Shown here: piece by piece, positions 42,729 through 53,883 of the stretch
Position numbering within the stretch: the stretch's first letter is position 1
Layout: each line of letters opens with the position of its first letter
NCBI GenBank assembly: GCA_964483585.1
Contig: CAZABH010000007.1
Span: 23,899-87,898 of the forward strand
Length of the DNA: 64,000 nt
Direction of reading: 5' to 3'
DNA from: SZUA-430 sp964483585
GTDB taxonomy: Bacteria; Pseudomonadota; Alphaproteobacteria; Micropepsales; Micropepsaceae
Notes under the pieces: model-generated
Databases searched by the model: none
The model's input: only the letters and a program-made list of their open reading frames with translations
What the model was told of the DNA's origin: nothing
Program-made: the position numbers and the translations under genes

Positions 42729-43487
42729 ATGATCATCATCGAAGACCTTGTCCGGCGGTTCGGGACATTTACAGCCGTAGGCGGCATCTCTTTGCGTGTC
42801 GGCAAAGGCGAGGTGCTGGGCTTCCTTGGCCCCAATGGCGCCGGCAAGTCCACAACCATGAAAATGATAACCGGGTTCCTTGCCCCCTCTGAAGGCAGGA
42901 TCTCGGTCTGCGGCCATGATGTTGTCGAACAGCAATTGGCCGCCCAGGCCTCGATCGGCTATTTGCCCGAAGGCGCACCCGCCTATCCGGACATGACGCC
43001 GCTCCAGTTCCTGGGCTTCATCGCCCGCATTCGCGGCCTCGAAGGCGAGGTGGCAACACGGGCCATCGACACCGCGGTGGCGCGCACGGGCCTTCAGGGA
43101 GTTCTCGAGCAGCGCATCGAGACCTTGTCCAAGGGCTTCAAGCGCCGCGTGGGTCTTGCGCAGGCAATCCTTCATGACCCCCCGGTGCTGATCATGGACG
43201 AGCCCACGGATGGCCTCGACCCCAACCAGAAGCACACTGTCCGCAACCTGATCCGGGCCATGGCGGCCGACAAGGCCATCATCATCTCGACCCACATCCT
43301 CGAGGAAGTCGACGCCGTATGCACCCGCGCGGTCATCATAGACAAGGGTCGCATCGTCGCTGACGGCACGCCGTCCGAGCTCTTGGCCAGGTCCCCGTCG
43401 CGCCGCCTCGATGATGTATTTCGTAACCTCACCACGCCCGACGCCGAAATGGCGGCGTCCGAAAGAACCGGAGAGGTCAACCCATGA
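42729..43487 (+). CDS. ABC exporter ATPase (GldA-like)
   Basis: 252 residues. Walker A GPNGAGKST, signature LSKGFKRRVGLAQAIL (the LSKG form seen in GldA-type ATPases), Walker B LIMDEPTDGLDPNQ and a switch histidine STHILEEV. It is the energy subunit of a four-gene exporter followed by permease, GldG-like and DUF4340 genes, with a 4-base overlap into the next. In Bacteroidetes such complexes relate to gliding motility; in Proteobacteria their cargo is unknown. The name here follows similarity only. Confidence 0.9.
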   Translation: MIIIEDLVRRFGTFTAVGGISLRVGKGEVLGFLGPNGAGKSTTMKMITGFLAPSEGRISVCGHDVVEQQLAAQASIGYLPEGAPAYPDMTPLQFLGFIARIRGLEGEVATRAIDTAVARTGLQGVLEQRIETLSKGFKRRVGLAQAILHDPPVLIMDEPTDGLDPNQKHTVRNLIRAMAADKAIIISTHILEEVDAVCTRAVIIDKGRIVADGTPSELLARSPSRRLDDVFRNLTTPDAEMAASERTGEVNP

Positions 43488-44227
43488 ATTTCGCCAACGC
43501 CGTCACCGCAATCGCGCGCCGCGAACTGGCAGGCTATTTCGCAACGCCCGTTGCCTACGTGTTCATCGTCATCTTCCTGTTGGCGATCGGCGCCTTCACC
43601 TTCTACTTCGGTCAGTTCTTCCTGACCGGTCAAGCCGAGCTTTCGGTGTTTTTCGGCTTTCACCCTTGGGTCTATCTCTTCCTGCTGCCGGCCATTTCGA
43701 TGCGCCTGTGGGCAGAGGAAAGCAGGGCCGGCACCATTGAGCTTCTCATGACCCTTCCCGTACCCGTAATGGCGGCGGTACTGGGCAAGTTCCTGGCAGC
43801 CTGGATATTCGCAGGCATTGCCCTGGCGCTGACCTTCCCCATGTGGATCACGGTGAACTTCCTGGGGTCACCAGACAACGGCGTCATCTTTGCAAGCTAT
43901 CTGGGCAGTTGGCTCATGGCAGGCGCCTACCTCGCGATTGGCTCGGCGGTGTCGTCCATGACAAGCAATCAGGTCATCGCCTTCGTTGTCAGCGTTGTCG
44001 TCTGCTTCATGTTCACCATCGCAGGGCACACCATGGTCCTCGACTTCTTCCAGGGCTGGGCGCCGACACTTCTCGTCAGCACCATTTCCTCGTTCAGCTT
44101 CCTGACCCATTTCAACGCGATCATGAATGGTGTGATCGACCTCAGGGACCTTGTCTACTTCGCGTCCCTGATTGGCTTGTGTCTCTTCATCAACGCGGTC
44201 GTCATCGACCTGAAGCGGGCAGACTGA
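43484..44227 (+). CDS. ABC exporter permease (GldF-like)
   Basis: 247 residues, six hydrophobic segments: YVFIVIFLLAIGAFTFYF, FLLPAISMRLWAEESRAGTIELLMTLP (a segment typical of ABC-2 type permeases), then VMAAVLGKFLAAWIFAGIAL and others, ending FASLIGLCLFINAVVIDL. Overlaps the ATPase gene by 4 bases and ends 3 bases before the GldG-like start. It is the membrane channel of the same exporter. Confidence 0.9.
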   Translation: MNFANAVTAIARRELAGYFATPVAYVFIVIFLLAIGAFTFYFGQFFLTGQAELSVFFGFHPWVYLFLLPAISMRLWAEESRAGTIELLMTLPVPVMAAVLGKFLAAWIFAGIALALTFPMWITVNFLGSPDNGVIFASYLGSWLMAGAYLAIGSAVSSMTSNQVIAFVVSVVVCFMFTIAGHTMVLDFFQGWAPTLLVSTISSFSFLTHFNAIMNGVIDLRDLVYFASLIGLCLFINAVVIDLKRAD

Positions 44228-44229
44228 GC

Positions 44230-46152
44230 ATGCGCTGGACCAGGACAAGGATTGCAGGCTCGGCCATCGTGCTGGCCGTTGTCAGCTTCTTCGCGGTCAA
44301 CATGACCGCCGATGTGTGGTTCTCCAACGCCAGGATCGACCTGACCGAGAACGGTCTTTACACCGTCAGCAAGGGGACCCGCGAGGTTCTGGAATCAATC
44401 CCTGAACCCATCACGCTGCGCTTCTATTTCTCCGAGGCAATCTCGGTGAAATACGCAGGCGTCCGCTCGCATGGTGGTCGCGTGCGCGACATGCTGCGCC
44501 GCTTCGAAAGCCTCTCAGGTGGCAAGATCAGGCTCGAAGTCATCGATCCCGAACCCCTGACCGAGGCCGAAGACCTCGCCGTCGCGCAAGGTATCACCGG
44601 CGCTCCGACACCGGCCGGCGAGAAGATCTATTTTGGCCTCGTCGGCACCAACATGGTCAATGGCCGCGAGGTCATTCCCTTTTTCCTCGAGGACCGCGAG
44701 CAATATCTCGAATACGACCTGACCAGTCTCGTCTATCGCCTCATCCGCGAGAAGAAGCCGAAGATCGGCATCGTGTCGAACATCCCCTTCGATACGGGCG
44801 TTGGCGGCATGGCCGCCGCGATGCAGGGGCAGTCGCGTTCCTACATGATCTACGAGCAGATCCGGGAAGTCTTCGACACCCAGTTCCTCGAGCAGGACTT
44901 CGACCGCGTGCCCGCCGACATCGACGTCGTCATGATTGCGCACCCAAAGCCGCTGTCACCGACAACCCAGTACGCCCTCGACCAGTTCATCATGCGCGGC
45001 GGTCGCGCGATGGTCTTCCTCGATCCCCTGTCCGAGATCTCGCTTCAGACCGACGCCGCAGGCCAGACGCTTGAGGGTTCCACCGAGTCCTCCGCCGCCA
45101 GCATCGACACGCTGATGAAGTCATGGGGCGTATCGATAGCGGCCGAGAACATCATCGGCGTGCGCGACCGCTCGCTGCGCGTCCAGTTCGGAAGCGATGT
45201 TGCCGACTACGTTGCCTGGCTGGCGCTGACGGCTGACGAGATGGACCGGGCTGACCTCGTGACGGCAGACCTGACGGACCTCAACCTGGGGACCGTTGGC
45301 GCCATCCGGCACGCCAAGGACGCGACCACAACCATGGTCCCGTTGGTCCGCACGACCGACGACACGATGGAGATCCCGGTCTCCAAGGTCGAAGGGGCAC
45401 CCAACCCGAACGTCCTGTTGCGCGACTTCGTCAAGTCGGGCGAGATATTCACGATTGCAGCCCGCATCAGCGGTCCCGTGAAGTCGGCCTATCCGGGTGG
45501 CGCACCGCCGCGCGGTCCGGCCGACCGGGCCGAGCAGGCGCCACTGCCCGCGCACATCGCCGAGACGAAGGCCGCCAACATCGTCCTCGTTGCAGACAGC
45601 GACATCTTCAATGACAGCTTCTGGGTCCAGACACAGGAATTACAGGGACAGCGTGTGGCCGTGCCTGTTGCCGGCAATGCCGTCTTCGTCCTGAATGCGC
45701 TCGAGAACCTGACGGGTTCCGCCCCGCTCATCACCCTGCGATCGCGCGGATCGTCGAACCGCCCCTTCGAAGTGGTCAACGACATGCGTCGCCGCGCCAA
45801 CCAGCAGTTCCTGCTCCAGGAGCAAGCCCTGCAGCAGCGCTTGACCGAGACCCAGGAGCGCCTGGCTGAACTCGAAGGAAAGCGGAACGCACAAGCCCGC
45901 CCGGGTCAGGCGCAGCCCCAGGAGATGTTGTCGCCCGAGCAGGAAGCCGAGATCGAGAGGTTCCGGGGACAGCTCGTCGAGACGCGAAAGGCATTGCGCG
46001 ACGTGCAGTACAAGCTGCGCCGCGACATTGACCGCTTCGGCACGTGGCTGGCAGCCATCAATATTCTCTTCATCCCACTGCTCATCGGCGCAACAGCCCT
46101 GCTGCTGTGGCTGTTCGGTCGGGGCAGGAAGACGGCAGGAGGCAGCAAATGA
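44230..46152 (+). CDS. GldG-like ABC auxiliary protein
   Basis: 640 residues from ATG at 44230. One N-terminal membrane helix (GSAIVLAVVSFFAVNMTAD), then the ABC-auxiliary domain: RIDLTENGLYTVSKGTREVL, FYFSE, VEVIDP-like LEVIDPEPL and GIVSNIPF with a VVMIAHPKPLSP segment. A coiled-coil stretch at ~540-620 (LLQEQALQQRLTETQERLAE) precedes a C-terminal membrane helix (LAAINILFIPLLIGATALLLWLF). This domain order equals GldG. It overlaps the DUF4340 gene (ATGA type), so the exporter has four coupled subunits. Confidence 0.9.
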   Translation: MRWTRTRIAGSAIVLAVVSFFAVNMTADVWFSNARIDLTENGLYTVSKGTREVLESIPEPITLRFYFSEAISVKYAGVRSHGGRVRDMLRRFESLSGGKIRLEVIDPEPLTEAEDLAVAQGITGAPTPAGEKIYFGLVGTNMVNGREVIPFFLEDREQYLEYDLTSLVYRLIREKKPKIGIVSNIPFDTGVGGMAAAMQGQSRSYMIYEQIREVFDTQFLEQDFDRVPADIDVVMIAHPKPLSPTTQYALDQFIMRGGRAMVFLDPLSEISLQTDAAGQTLEGSTESSAASIDTLMKSWGVSIAAENIIGVRDRSLRVQFGSDVADYVAWLALTADEMDRADLVTADLTDLNLGTVGAIRHAKDATTTMVPLVRTTDDTMEIPVSKVEGAPNPNVLLRDFVKSGEIFTIAARISGPVKSAYPGGAPPRGPADRAEQAPLPAHIAETKAANIVLVADSDIFNDSFWVQTQELQGQRVAVPVAGNAVFVLNALENLTGSAPLITLRSRGSSNRPFEVVNDMRRRANQQFLLQEQALQQRLTETQERLAELEGKRNAQARPGQAQPQEMLSPEQEAEIERFRGQLVETRKALRDVQYKLRRDIDRFGTWLAAINILFIPLLIGATALLLWLFGRGRKTAGGSK

Positions 46153-47255
46153 GCATGTCCGGAAAGTCTCCCCTGATCCCCGTCCTCGAGCGGCGCATCC
46201 GCGCGCTCGGCTGGCTCGGTTTGGCTACGGCCACAGCAGTGGTATTTGCGATTCTCGCCCAATGGCAGCGCGCATCCCTCGGCGCTGCCGACTTCGAACC
46301 TGTCAGGATGTTCCCGGCGCTTGAGGGAAGTCTCGACAGTGTCGCCAGTATCGGCATCGAGACGAAGGCCGGCGCCTTCACGATCCAGCGCGACGAGCAG
46401 GGCCGCTGGATTGTGCCCGAGAAGGGCGGTTACCGGGCCGACTTCAACGAGGTGCGGCGCTCCGTTCTCGGCCTGGCCGGCCTAGAGCTTGTCGAGCAGC
46501 GAACCGCGCGTGAGGACTGGCACGAGAGGCTGGGCCTGGCCCAGCCCAAGACGGGCGGATCGGGGGCGCGTGTAACCCTGAAGGATGCCAAAGGTGCCGT
46601 GATTGCAGACCTGATTGCCGGCACGCCGGTGGAAGGTGCCTCCGCAGGCAGCCGTCAGGCGATCTATGTGCGTCGCCCCGACGACGCCCAGACCTTTGTC
46701 GCGCGCGGAACCTTCGAGGCTGTGACCGACGTGACGCGCTGGCTGGACAAGACGTTCTTGGACTTTGCCCGCGACCGCATCCGGACGGTATCGATGAAGC
46801 CTTTCTCAGGTCCATCATACACCGTCACGCGCGAGACCCCGCAGACGCCTGACTTCTCTGTTGTCGAGCGCCTGCCAAAGGGCCGCTCGCTGCGCTCTGC
46901 AGGTGAGCCCAATGGTATCGGGAACGCGCTGGTTGGCGTGACCTTCACGGATGTCCTGCCGCAAGGCGCGATCGATTTTTCGAAGGCCGCAAGGGCCTCC
47001 TTCCAGACCTTTGATGGGCTGGCCTTGAACATCGTCGTCGCCCAGCGCGAGCAGGATTTCTGGATCGCATTCGACGCCATTCAGATCGCCCCCTCGATGC
47101 CCACGGCTCAAGGCAAGGATCAGGGGCTGAAGCCGGACATCGCCGCCGAGGTCGCCGAGCTGAACGCGATGGGCAAGGGCAGGGCCTTCAAGGTTGCCCG
47201 CTTCAAGGGCACCCTCCTGACGACCCCCCTCGAAGCCCTCCTCAACCTCCGCTAA
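46149..47255 (+). CDS. DUF4340 family membrane-anchored protein
   Basis: 368 residues from ATG at 46149 (46155 also possible). Membrane helix near residues 18-37 (LATATAVVFAILAQW), followed by a repeat-rich periplasmic part with FTIQRDEQGRWIVPEKGGYR and LVEQRTAREDWHERLG. This is DUF4340, regularly encoded after GldG-like genes and thought to complete the exporter. Ends the operon; a palindromic repeat follows before the convergent acnA gene. Confidence 0.88.
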   Translation: MSMSGKSPLIPVLERRIRALGWLGLATATAVVFAILAQWQRASLGAADFEPVRMFPALEGSLDSVASIGIETKAGAFTIQRDEQGRWIVPEKGGYRADFNEVRRSVLGLAGLELVEQRTAREDWHERLGLAQPKTGGSGARVTLKDAKGAVIADLIAGTPVEGASAGSRQAIYVRRPDDAQTFVARGTFEAVTDVTRWLDKTFLDFARDRIRTVSMKPFSGPSYTVTRETPQTPDFSVVERLPKGRSLRSAGEPNGIGNALVGVTFTDVLPQGAIDFSKAARASFQTFDGLALNIVVAQREQDFWIAFDAIQIAPSMPTAQGKDQGLKPDIAAEVAELNAMGKGRAFKVARFKGTLLTTPLEALLNLR

Positions 47256-47282
47256 TTAGGGGGACAGTACATAAGCCCGTCA

Positions 47283-47313
47283 TGGCCGGACGCACGCGCG
47301 TGCGAGCCGGCCA
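47283..47313. repeat. Interspersed palindrome of the GTCATGGCCGG type, copy 1
   Basis: TGGCCGG...CCGGCCA encloses CGCACGCGCGTGCG, itself a perfect palindrome. It follows GTCA and lies between the convergent DUF4340 and acnA stops. Related elements are at 53803 and 60560. Confidence 0.7.
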
Positions 47314-47335
47314 CCCAGGGAGCAAGTCGCAGCGC

Positions 47336-50038
<2,703 letters not shown>

Positions 50039-50311
50039 GGGCGATGAGCTCCTGGATGGCAGGTGGTGAGGGAGGATCTGCTGAAAGGCAGTTGCCCCGG
50101 AAATTAATAACTTTCGGTTTCCATTGCTACGGAACTCTTGGCGCACCCGGCCTTGAGCGAAAAGACCCCCATAGACGGTTGGATATACCGACCGGCGGGA
50201 ACTCGTCAGCCGAGGGGATTTCCGCAGCCTGTTGGCCTCGACCCGCGCAAGTGAACTTACCCGCAGGCAGTTCTCGACTATGCTGCCACCATGAGGACGG
50301 ATACCTGACGG

Positions 50312-50926
50312 ATGAAGCTGGTCGGCGAAGCCATTGCAGCCTTGCGCGGCGAGCGGGTCGTCTTCCGCAACGTCGGCCTCGACTTGAAGCCTGGCGAAGC
50401 CCTAGTGCTGCACGGGCCCAACGGCTGTGGCAAGACGACCCTCCTGCGCGTGATCGCAGGGCTGCTCGGCCTCATGTCTGGCCGCCTGCTGCTGATCGGC
50501 GATGACAACAAAGCCCTGGCCGGTGAAGACCGTGACCGCGCCATCCACTTCGTGGGCCACCAGGACCAGATCCGCCCGCAGCTGCGCGTCGCCGAGACGC
50601 TCGCCTTCCACGCAGCCCTCTTGGGCGCGCCGCGTGACACAGTCGCCCCCGCGCTCGAAGCCTGGGGTCTTGCCGAATTACAGGGACACAGCACAGCACT
50701 CCTTTCCGCAGGCCAGCGCCGCCGCCTCTCGCTCGCTCGCCTCTCGCTGCAGCCGCGCCCGCTCTGGCTCCTCGACGAGCCCATGACAGCCCTTGACGCC
50801 GCCTCGCGCCAGCGCCTGCTCGCCGCCTGCCATGTACATCTGGGGCAGGGAGGGCTCATCGTTGCCGCCACCCACGAGCCTTTCCTCGATGGGGCTCGCA
50901 CCCTCACGCTGGGCGTGCGCGCATGA
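50312..50926 (+). CDS. ccmA: Cytochrome c biogenesis heme exporter ATPase CcmA
   Basis: 204 residues, the short size typical of CcmA. Walker A GPNGCGKTT, signature LSAGQRRRLSLARL, Walker B LWLLDEPMTALD and a final histidine ATHEPFLDG. With CcmB and CcmC it drives release of heme-loaded CcmE at the inner membrane during cytochrome c maturation. The stop overlaps ccmB by 4 bases. Intergenic space to acnA (50039-50311) carries no gene. Confidence 0.95.
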   Translation: MKLVGEAIAALRGERVVFRNVGLDLKPGEALVLHGPNGCGKTTLLRVIAGLLGLMSGRLLLIGDDNKALAGEDRDRAIHFVGHQDQIRPQLRVAETLAFHAALLGAPRDTVAPALEAWGLAELQGHSTALLSAGQRRRLSLARLSLQPRPLWLLDEPMTALDAASRQRLLAACHVHLGQGGLIVAATHEPFLDGARTLTLGVRA

Positions 50927-51588
50927 GAACCTTCCTCGCCATCATCTGGCGCGACTTCATCCTGGGCATCAGGGCCAGCGGCGGTGCAGCCCTGTCGGCC
51001 GCCTTCTTCGCCCTGATCCTCATCCTGGTACCCTTCGGCCTGGGGCCGGGCCAGGCAACACTGCAGGCCGCAGCACCGGGCCTCTTCTGGATGGCAGCCT
51101 TGCTGGCCACACTGCTCGGCCTCGAGCGTGTCGTCCAGCCCGACAGCGAGGACGGCACGATCGACCTCATCCGCATGTCGCCGCTGCCGCTCGAGCTCTC
51201 GGCGCTGGCCAAGATCATCGCCCATTGGCTGACTTCGGGCCTGATTCTGACCGTGCTGGCCCCGCTGCTCGCCCCGCTGCTGAACCTGTCCTTCGAGGCG
51301 GCGCCCGTCTTGGCGCTGTCGCTCCTTCTCGGCACCCCCGCCCTCAGCGCCATTGGCACCGCCATGGCAGCCCTGGGCTCGTCCGTGCAGCGCGGCGGCA
51401 TGGTTCTGGCGCTTCTGGTCCTGCCGCTCAACATTCCCTTCCTTATTTTCGGGGCATCCGCCGTAGCCAGCGCGCAAGCGGGCGAAGACCCCACACAGGC
51501 CCTGTTGCTCCTCGGCGGCGCATCCCTTATCGCAGTGCTCGTCGGTACGATCGCAGCGGCAGCAGCCCTGCGGATCGGTGACGAATGA
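50923..51588 (+). CDS. ccmB: Heme exporter permease CcmB
   Basis: 221 residues, six transmembrane segments: GGAALSAAFFALILILVPFG, GLFWMAALLATLLGLERVVQPDSEDGT-type loop, IAHWLTSGLILTVLAPLLAP, then GTPALSAIGTAMAAL and two more. The motif LERVVQPDSEDG is a CcmB hallmark. Overlaps ccmA by 4 bases and ends just before ccmC. Forms the membrane part of the CcmAB ABC complex. Confidence 0.95.
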   Translation: MRTFLAIIWRDFILGIRASGGAALSAAFFALILILVPFGLGPGQATLQAAAPGLFWMAALLATLLGLERVVQPDSEDGTIDLIRMSPLPLELSALAKIIAHWLTSGLILTVLAPLLAPLLNLSFEAAPVLALSLLLGTPALSAIGTAMAALGSSVQRGGMVLALLVLPLNIPFLIFGASAVASAQAGEDPTQALLLLGGASLIAVLVGTIAAAAALRIGDE

Positions 51589-51607
51589 CAAGGCAGGCAC
51601 GACGCCG

Positions 51608-52339
51608 ATGAACATCTGGTACTACGCCAACCCCGAACGCTTCGCAGGCCTTGCCCGCACGCTGCTGCCGTGGACCATGGGCCTTGCCCTCATCCTCGCA
51701 GGCATCGCGGCCGTCTGGGGCCTGGCGATCGCGCCGCCCGACTACCAGCAGGGCGAGGCGATGCGCATCATCTATGTCCATGTCCCGGCAGCCTGGATGT
51801 CGATGTTCGTCTACGCGGTAATGGCCGTCTCCAGCGCGCTTGCCTTCATCTGGAACCACCCGCTCGCCGACGTTGCCGCCAAGGCCTCCGCGCCCATCGG
51901 CGCCGTCTTCACGGCGCTGGCGCTCGTCACCGGCATGCTCTGGGGGCAGCCCATGTGGGGCACGTGGTGGGTCTGGGACGCACGCCTGACCTCGGTGCTG
52001 CTCCTCTTCTTCCTGTACCTCGGCTACATCGTGCTCTGGAGCGCGATTGAAGAACCCGCCCGCGCCGCGCGCGCCGCCCGCATCCTCGCCCTCGTCGGCG
52101 CCGTGAACCTTCCCATCATCAAGTTCTCCGTCGACTGGTGGAACACGCTCCACCAGCCCGCCACCGTCTTCCGTATGGATGGCCCAACCATGCCAGCCGA
52201 GATGCTGACCCCGCTCCTCATCATGGGGCTTGCCTATAATCTCCTCTATGTGGCGATCCTTTTCATGCGCATGCGCGCCGAGATCGCCGAGCGCCGCCTG
52301 CGCACCATCCGTCTTGGACTGGAGCCCGCCGGATCATGA
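51608..52339 (+). CDS. ccmC: Heme lyase/transport protein CcmC
   Basis: 243 residues from ATG at 51608. Six membrane helices and the heme-binding tryptophan-rich motif WGTWWVWDARLTS, with conserved histidines YVHVPAAWMSMF and WWNTLHQPATV on either side. CcmC passes heme to the chaperone CcmE. It overlaps ccmD by 4 bases. The alternative GTG at 51578 would overlap the end of ccmB and is not favoured. Confidence 0.96.
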   Translation: MNIWYYANPERFAGLARTLLPWTMGLALILAGIAAVWGLAIAPPDYQQGEAMRIIYVHVPAAWMSMFVYAVMAVSSALAFIWNHPLADVAAKASAPIGAVFTALALVTGMLWGQPMWGTWWVWDARLTSVLLLFFLYLGYIVLWSAIEEPARAARAARILALVGAVNLPIIKFSVDWWNTLHQPATVFRMDGPTMPAEMLTPLLIMGLAYNLLYVAILFMRMRAEIAERRLRTIRLGLEPAGS

Positions 52340-52539
52340 CCCTGCAATCCTTCCTCGAGATGGGCGGCTACGCCGCCTATGTCTGGCCCGCTTGGGGCCT
52401 GAGCCTCGCCGCCCTTGCAGCCCTGACCCTGTTCTCGTGGCGCTGGATGAAAAGGGCAGAGCGCCTGGCCGCCGCCTCATCCCTCAAGGCCCCTGAGGCC
52501 GACCCGTCCTCACGCCCGCCATCCGAACCGGTCGACTGA
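52336..52539 (+). CDS. ccmD: Heme exporter protein CcmD
   Basis: 67 residues, one membrane helix (AYVWPAWGLSLAALAALTLFSWRW, shortened here as positions 14-37) followed by a charged tail; the FLEMGGYAAYVWPA start is typical of CcmD. CcmD stabilises the CcmABC-CcmE complex. The operon stops here: no ccmE, ccmF, ccmG or ccmH follows, which must be encoded elsewhere or outside the window. Confidence 0.92.
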   Translation: MTLQSFLEMGGYAAYVWPAWGLSLAALAALTLFSWRWMKRAERLAAASSLKAPEADPSSRPPSEPVD

Positions 52540-52767
52540 GACCGGGGACAGGGCCGGGCATTAACCATCCAACTCACTGATTCGATTGAATCCGTTGTGA
52601 CACGAGAGACACTTTCGTCGGTGTTTTCGTGCCGCACCGTCTTGCCTGCGGGACGTGCGCGACAAGCAATGAACAATAGAGGAACATTCGCCCAGAAGAC
52701 AACGCGCCCGAACGCCGCAGCCAGCTGCGTTACCTGAAAATAAACCATGCCCTGAAATCATGCCGGG

Positions 52768-53058
52768 ATGCGCACCACCGCCCTCCCGCCGCATCTGGCA
52801 GCCCAGACCTTCGCCTCTCAAGCCCCGACGCGTCCGCAAGCCGCGCCGTCTGCAGCGTCGTCAGAAGGCTTCGAGGCTCTCGCGCTGAAATCTGCCAATC
52901 CTGCCCGTATCATCGCTCCACGCCCGGTGGAGCCCAAGCCCGCTCCCACACAAGCATCCGCCCCGCAGGACGCCGTGCGCACCACATCGCCTGGAGAGCA
53001 ACCACCCACGCCTGATCGCCTGTTGCGTCCCGGCGCGCGTCTCGACATACGTGTCTGA
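52768..53058 (+). CDS. Hypothetical Ala/Pro-rich protein (96 aa)
   Basis: 96 residues, low complexity: MRTTALPPHLAAQTFASQAP, then many Pro/Ala/Thr residues and an ending PDRLLRPGARLDIRV that looks structured. No signal peptide or membrane helix. It ends 21 bases before the nitroreductase start, so it could be co-transcribed. The low-complexity composition makes the coding status uncertain. Confidence 0.45.
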   Translation: MRTTALPPHLAAQTFASQAPTRPQAAPSAASSEGFEALALKSANPARIIAPRPVEPKPAPTQASAPQDAVRTTSPGEQPPTPDRLLRPGARLDIRV

Positions 53059-53079
53059 CACCAAGGGAAGGCAGGCATC

Positions 53080-53757
53080 ATGAACTACGACGACGTCGTG
53101 CGCGGTCGGCGCAGCACGCGCGGCTTCACCAGCAAGCCCGTGCCCAAGGCGCTGATCCGCGAGGTGATCGAGCTCGCCATGCGCGCCCCGTCCTCGCTCA
53201 ACACCCAGCCCTGGAACTTCCATGTCGTCGCCGGCGAGCCCCTCGACCGCATCCGCAAGGGCAACACCGAGCGCAATCTTGCAGGTGTCCCCGAATCCCG
53301 CGAGTTCCGCAGCCACGGCGCTTATGAGGGCAAGCACCGCGAGCGCCAGGTCGAGATCGCCAAACAGCTCTTCTCGGCCATGAACATCGAGCGCCACGAC
53401 CAGGCCGCGCGCAAGGACTGGGTGCTGCGCGGCTTCCGCCAGTTCGACGCACCCGTCTCGATCGTCGTCACCTATGACCGCAGCATACAGGGCAGCGACA
53501 TCGCCCCCTTCGACTGTGGCGCCGTCACCAACGCGCTGGTCAACGCCGCCTGGTCCCGCGGTTTGGGCTGCGTCATCAACAGCCAGGGCATCATGCAATC
53601 CCCCGTCGTCCGCGAACACGCGAAGATCCCTGACGACCAGGTCATCATGATCTGCGTCGCCATGGGCTACCCCGACGAAACCTTCCCCGCCAACGCCGTC
53701 GTCTCCCGGCGCAAATCCGTCGACGAAGCCGTCACCTTCGTCGGCTTCGACGACTGA
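53080..53757 (+). CDS. Nitroreductase family protein
   Basis: 225 residues with the flavin-binding start RRSTRGF and APSSLNTQPWNFHVV (residues ~30-50), and the middle part DCGAVTNALVNAAWSRGLGC followed by GYPDETFPANAVV at the end. Such FMN enzymes reduce nitro-aromatics and quinones with NAD(P)H or act in cofactor metabolism. The conserved DCG/NAALxARGLG arrangement is intact. Site AAGGGAAGG precedes the ATG. Confidence 0.9.
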   Translation: MNYDDVVRGRRSTRGFTSKPVPKALIREVIELAMRAPSSLNTQPWNFHVVAGEPLDRIRKGNTERNLAGVPESREFRSHGAYEGKHRERQVEIAKQLFSAMNIERHDQAARKDWVLRGFRQFDAPVSIVVTYDRSIQGSDIAPFDCGAVTNALVNAAWSRGLGCVINSQGIMQSPVVREHAKIPDDQVIMICVAMGYPDETFPANAVVSRRKSVDEAVTFVGFDD

Positions 53758-53802
53758 CCAGCCCCCCATTGGGCACGTTCAAATCTTCACGCATTAAATA
53801 AC

Positions 53803-53845
53803 CCGTCATGGCCGGGCTGCGCTGCCGCGCCCCCGGCCATGACGG
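53803..53845. repeat. Interspersed palindrome of the GTCATGGCCGG type, copy 2
   Basis: Perfect 14-base arms CCGTCATGGCCGGG and CCCGGCCATGACGG around a 15-base loop, between the convergent nitroreductase and CocE/NonD genes. Likely doubles as a bidirectional terminator. Confidence 0.85.
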
Positions 53846-53883
53846 ATCATGAATTTGATGAGCGCCGCTGGCAGCCCGACCCC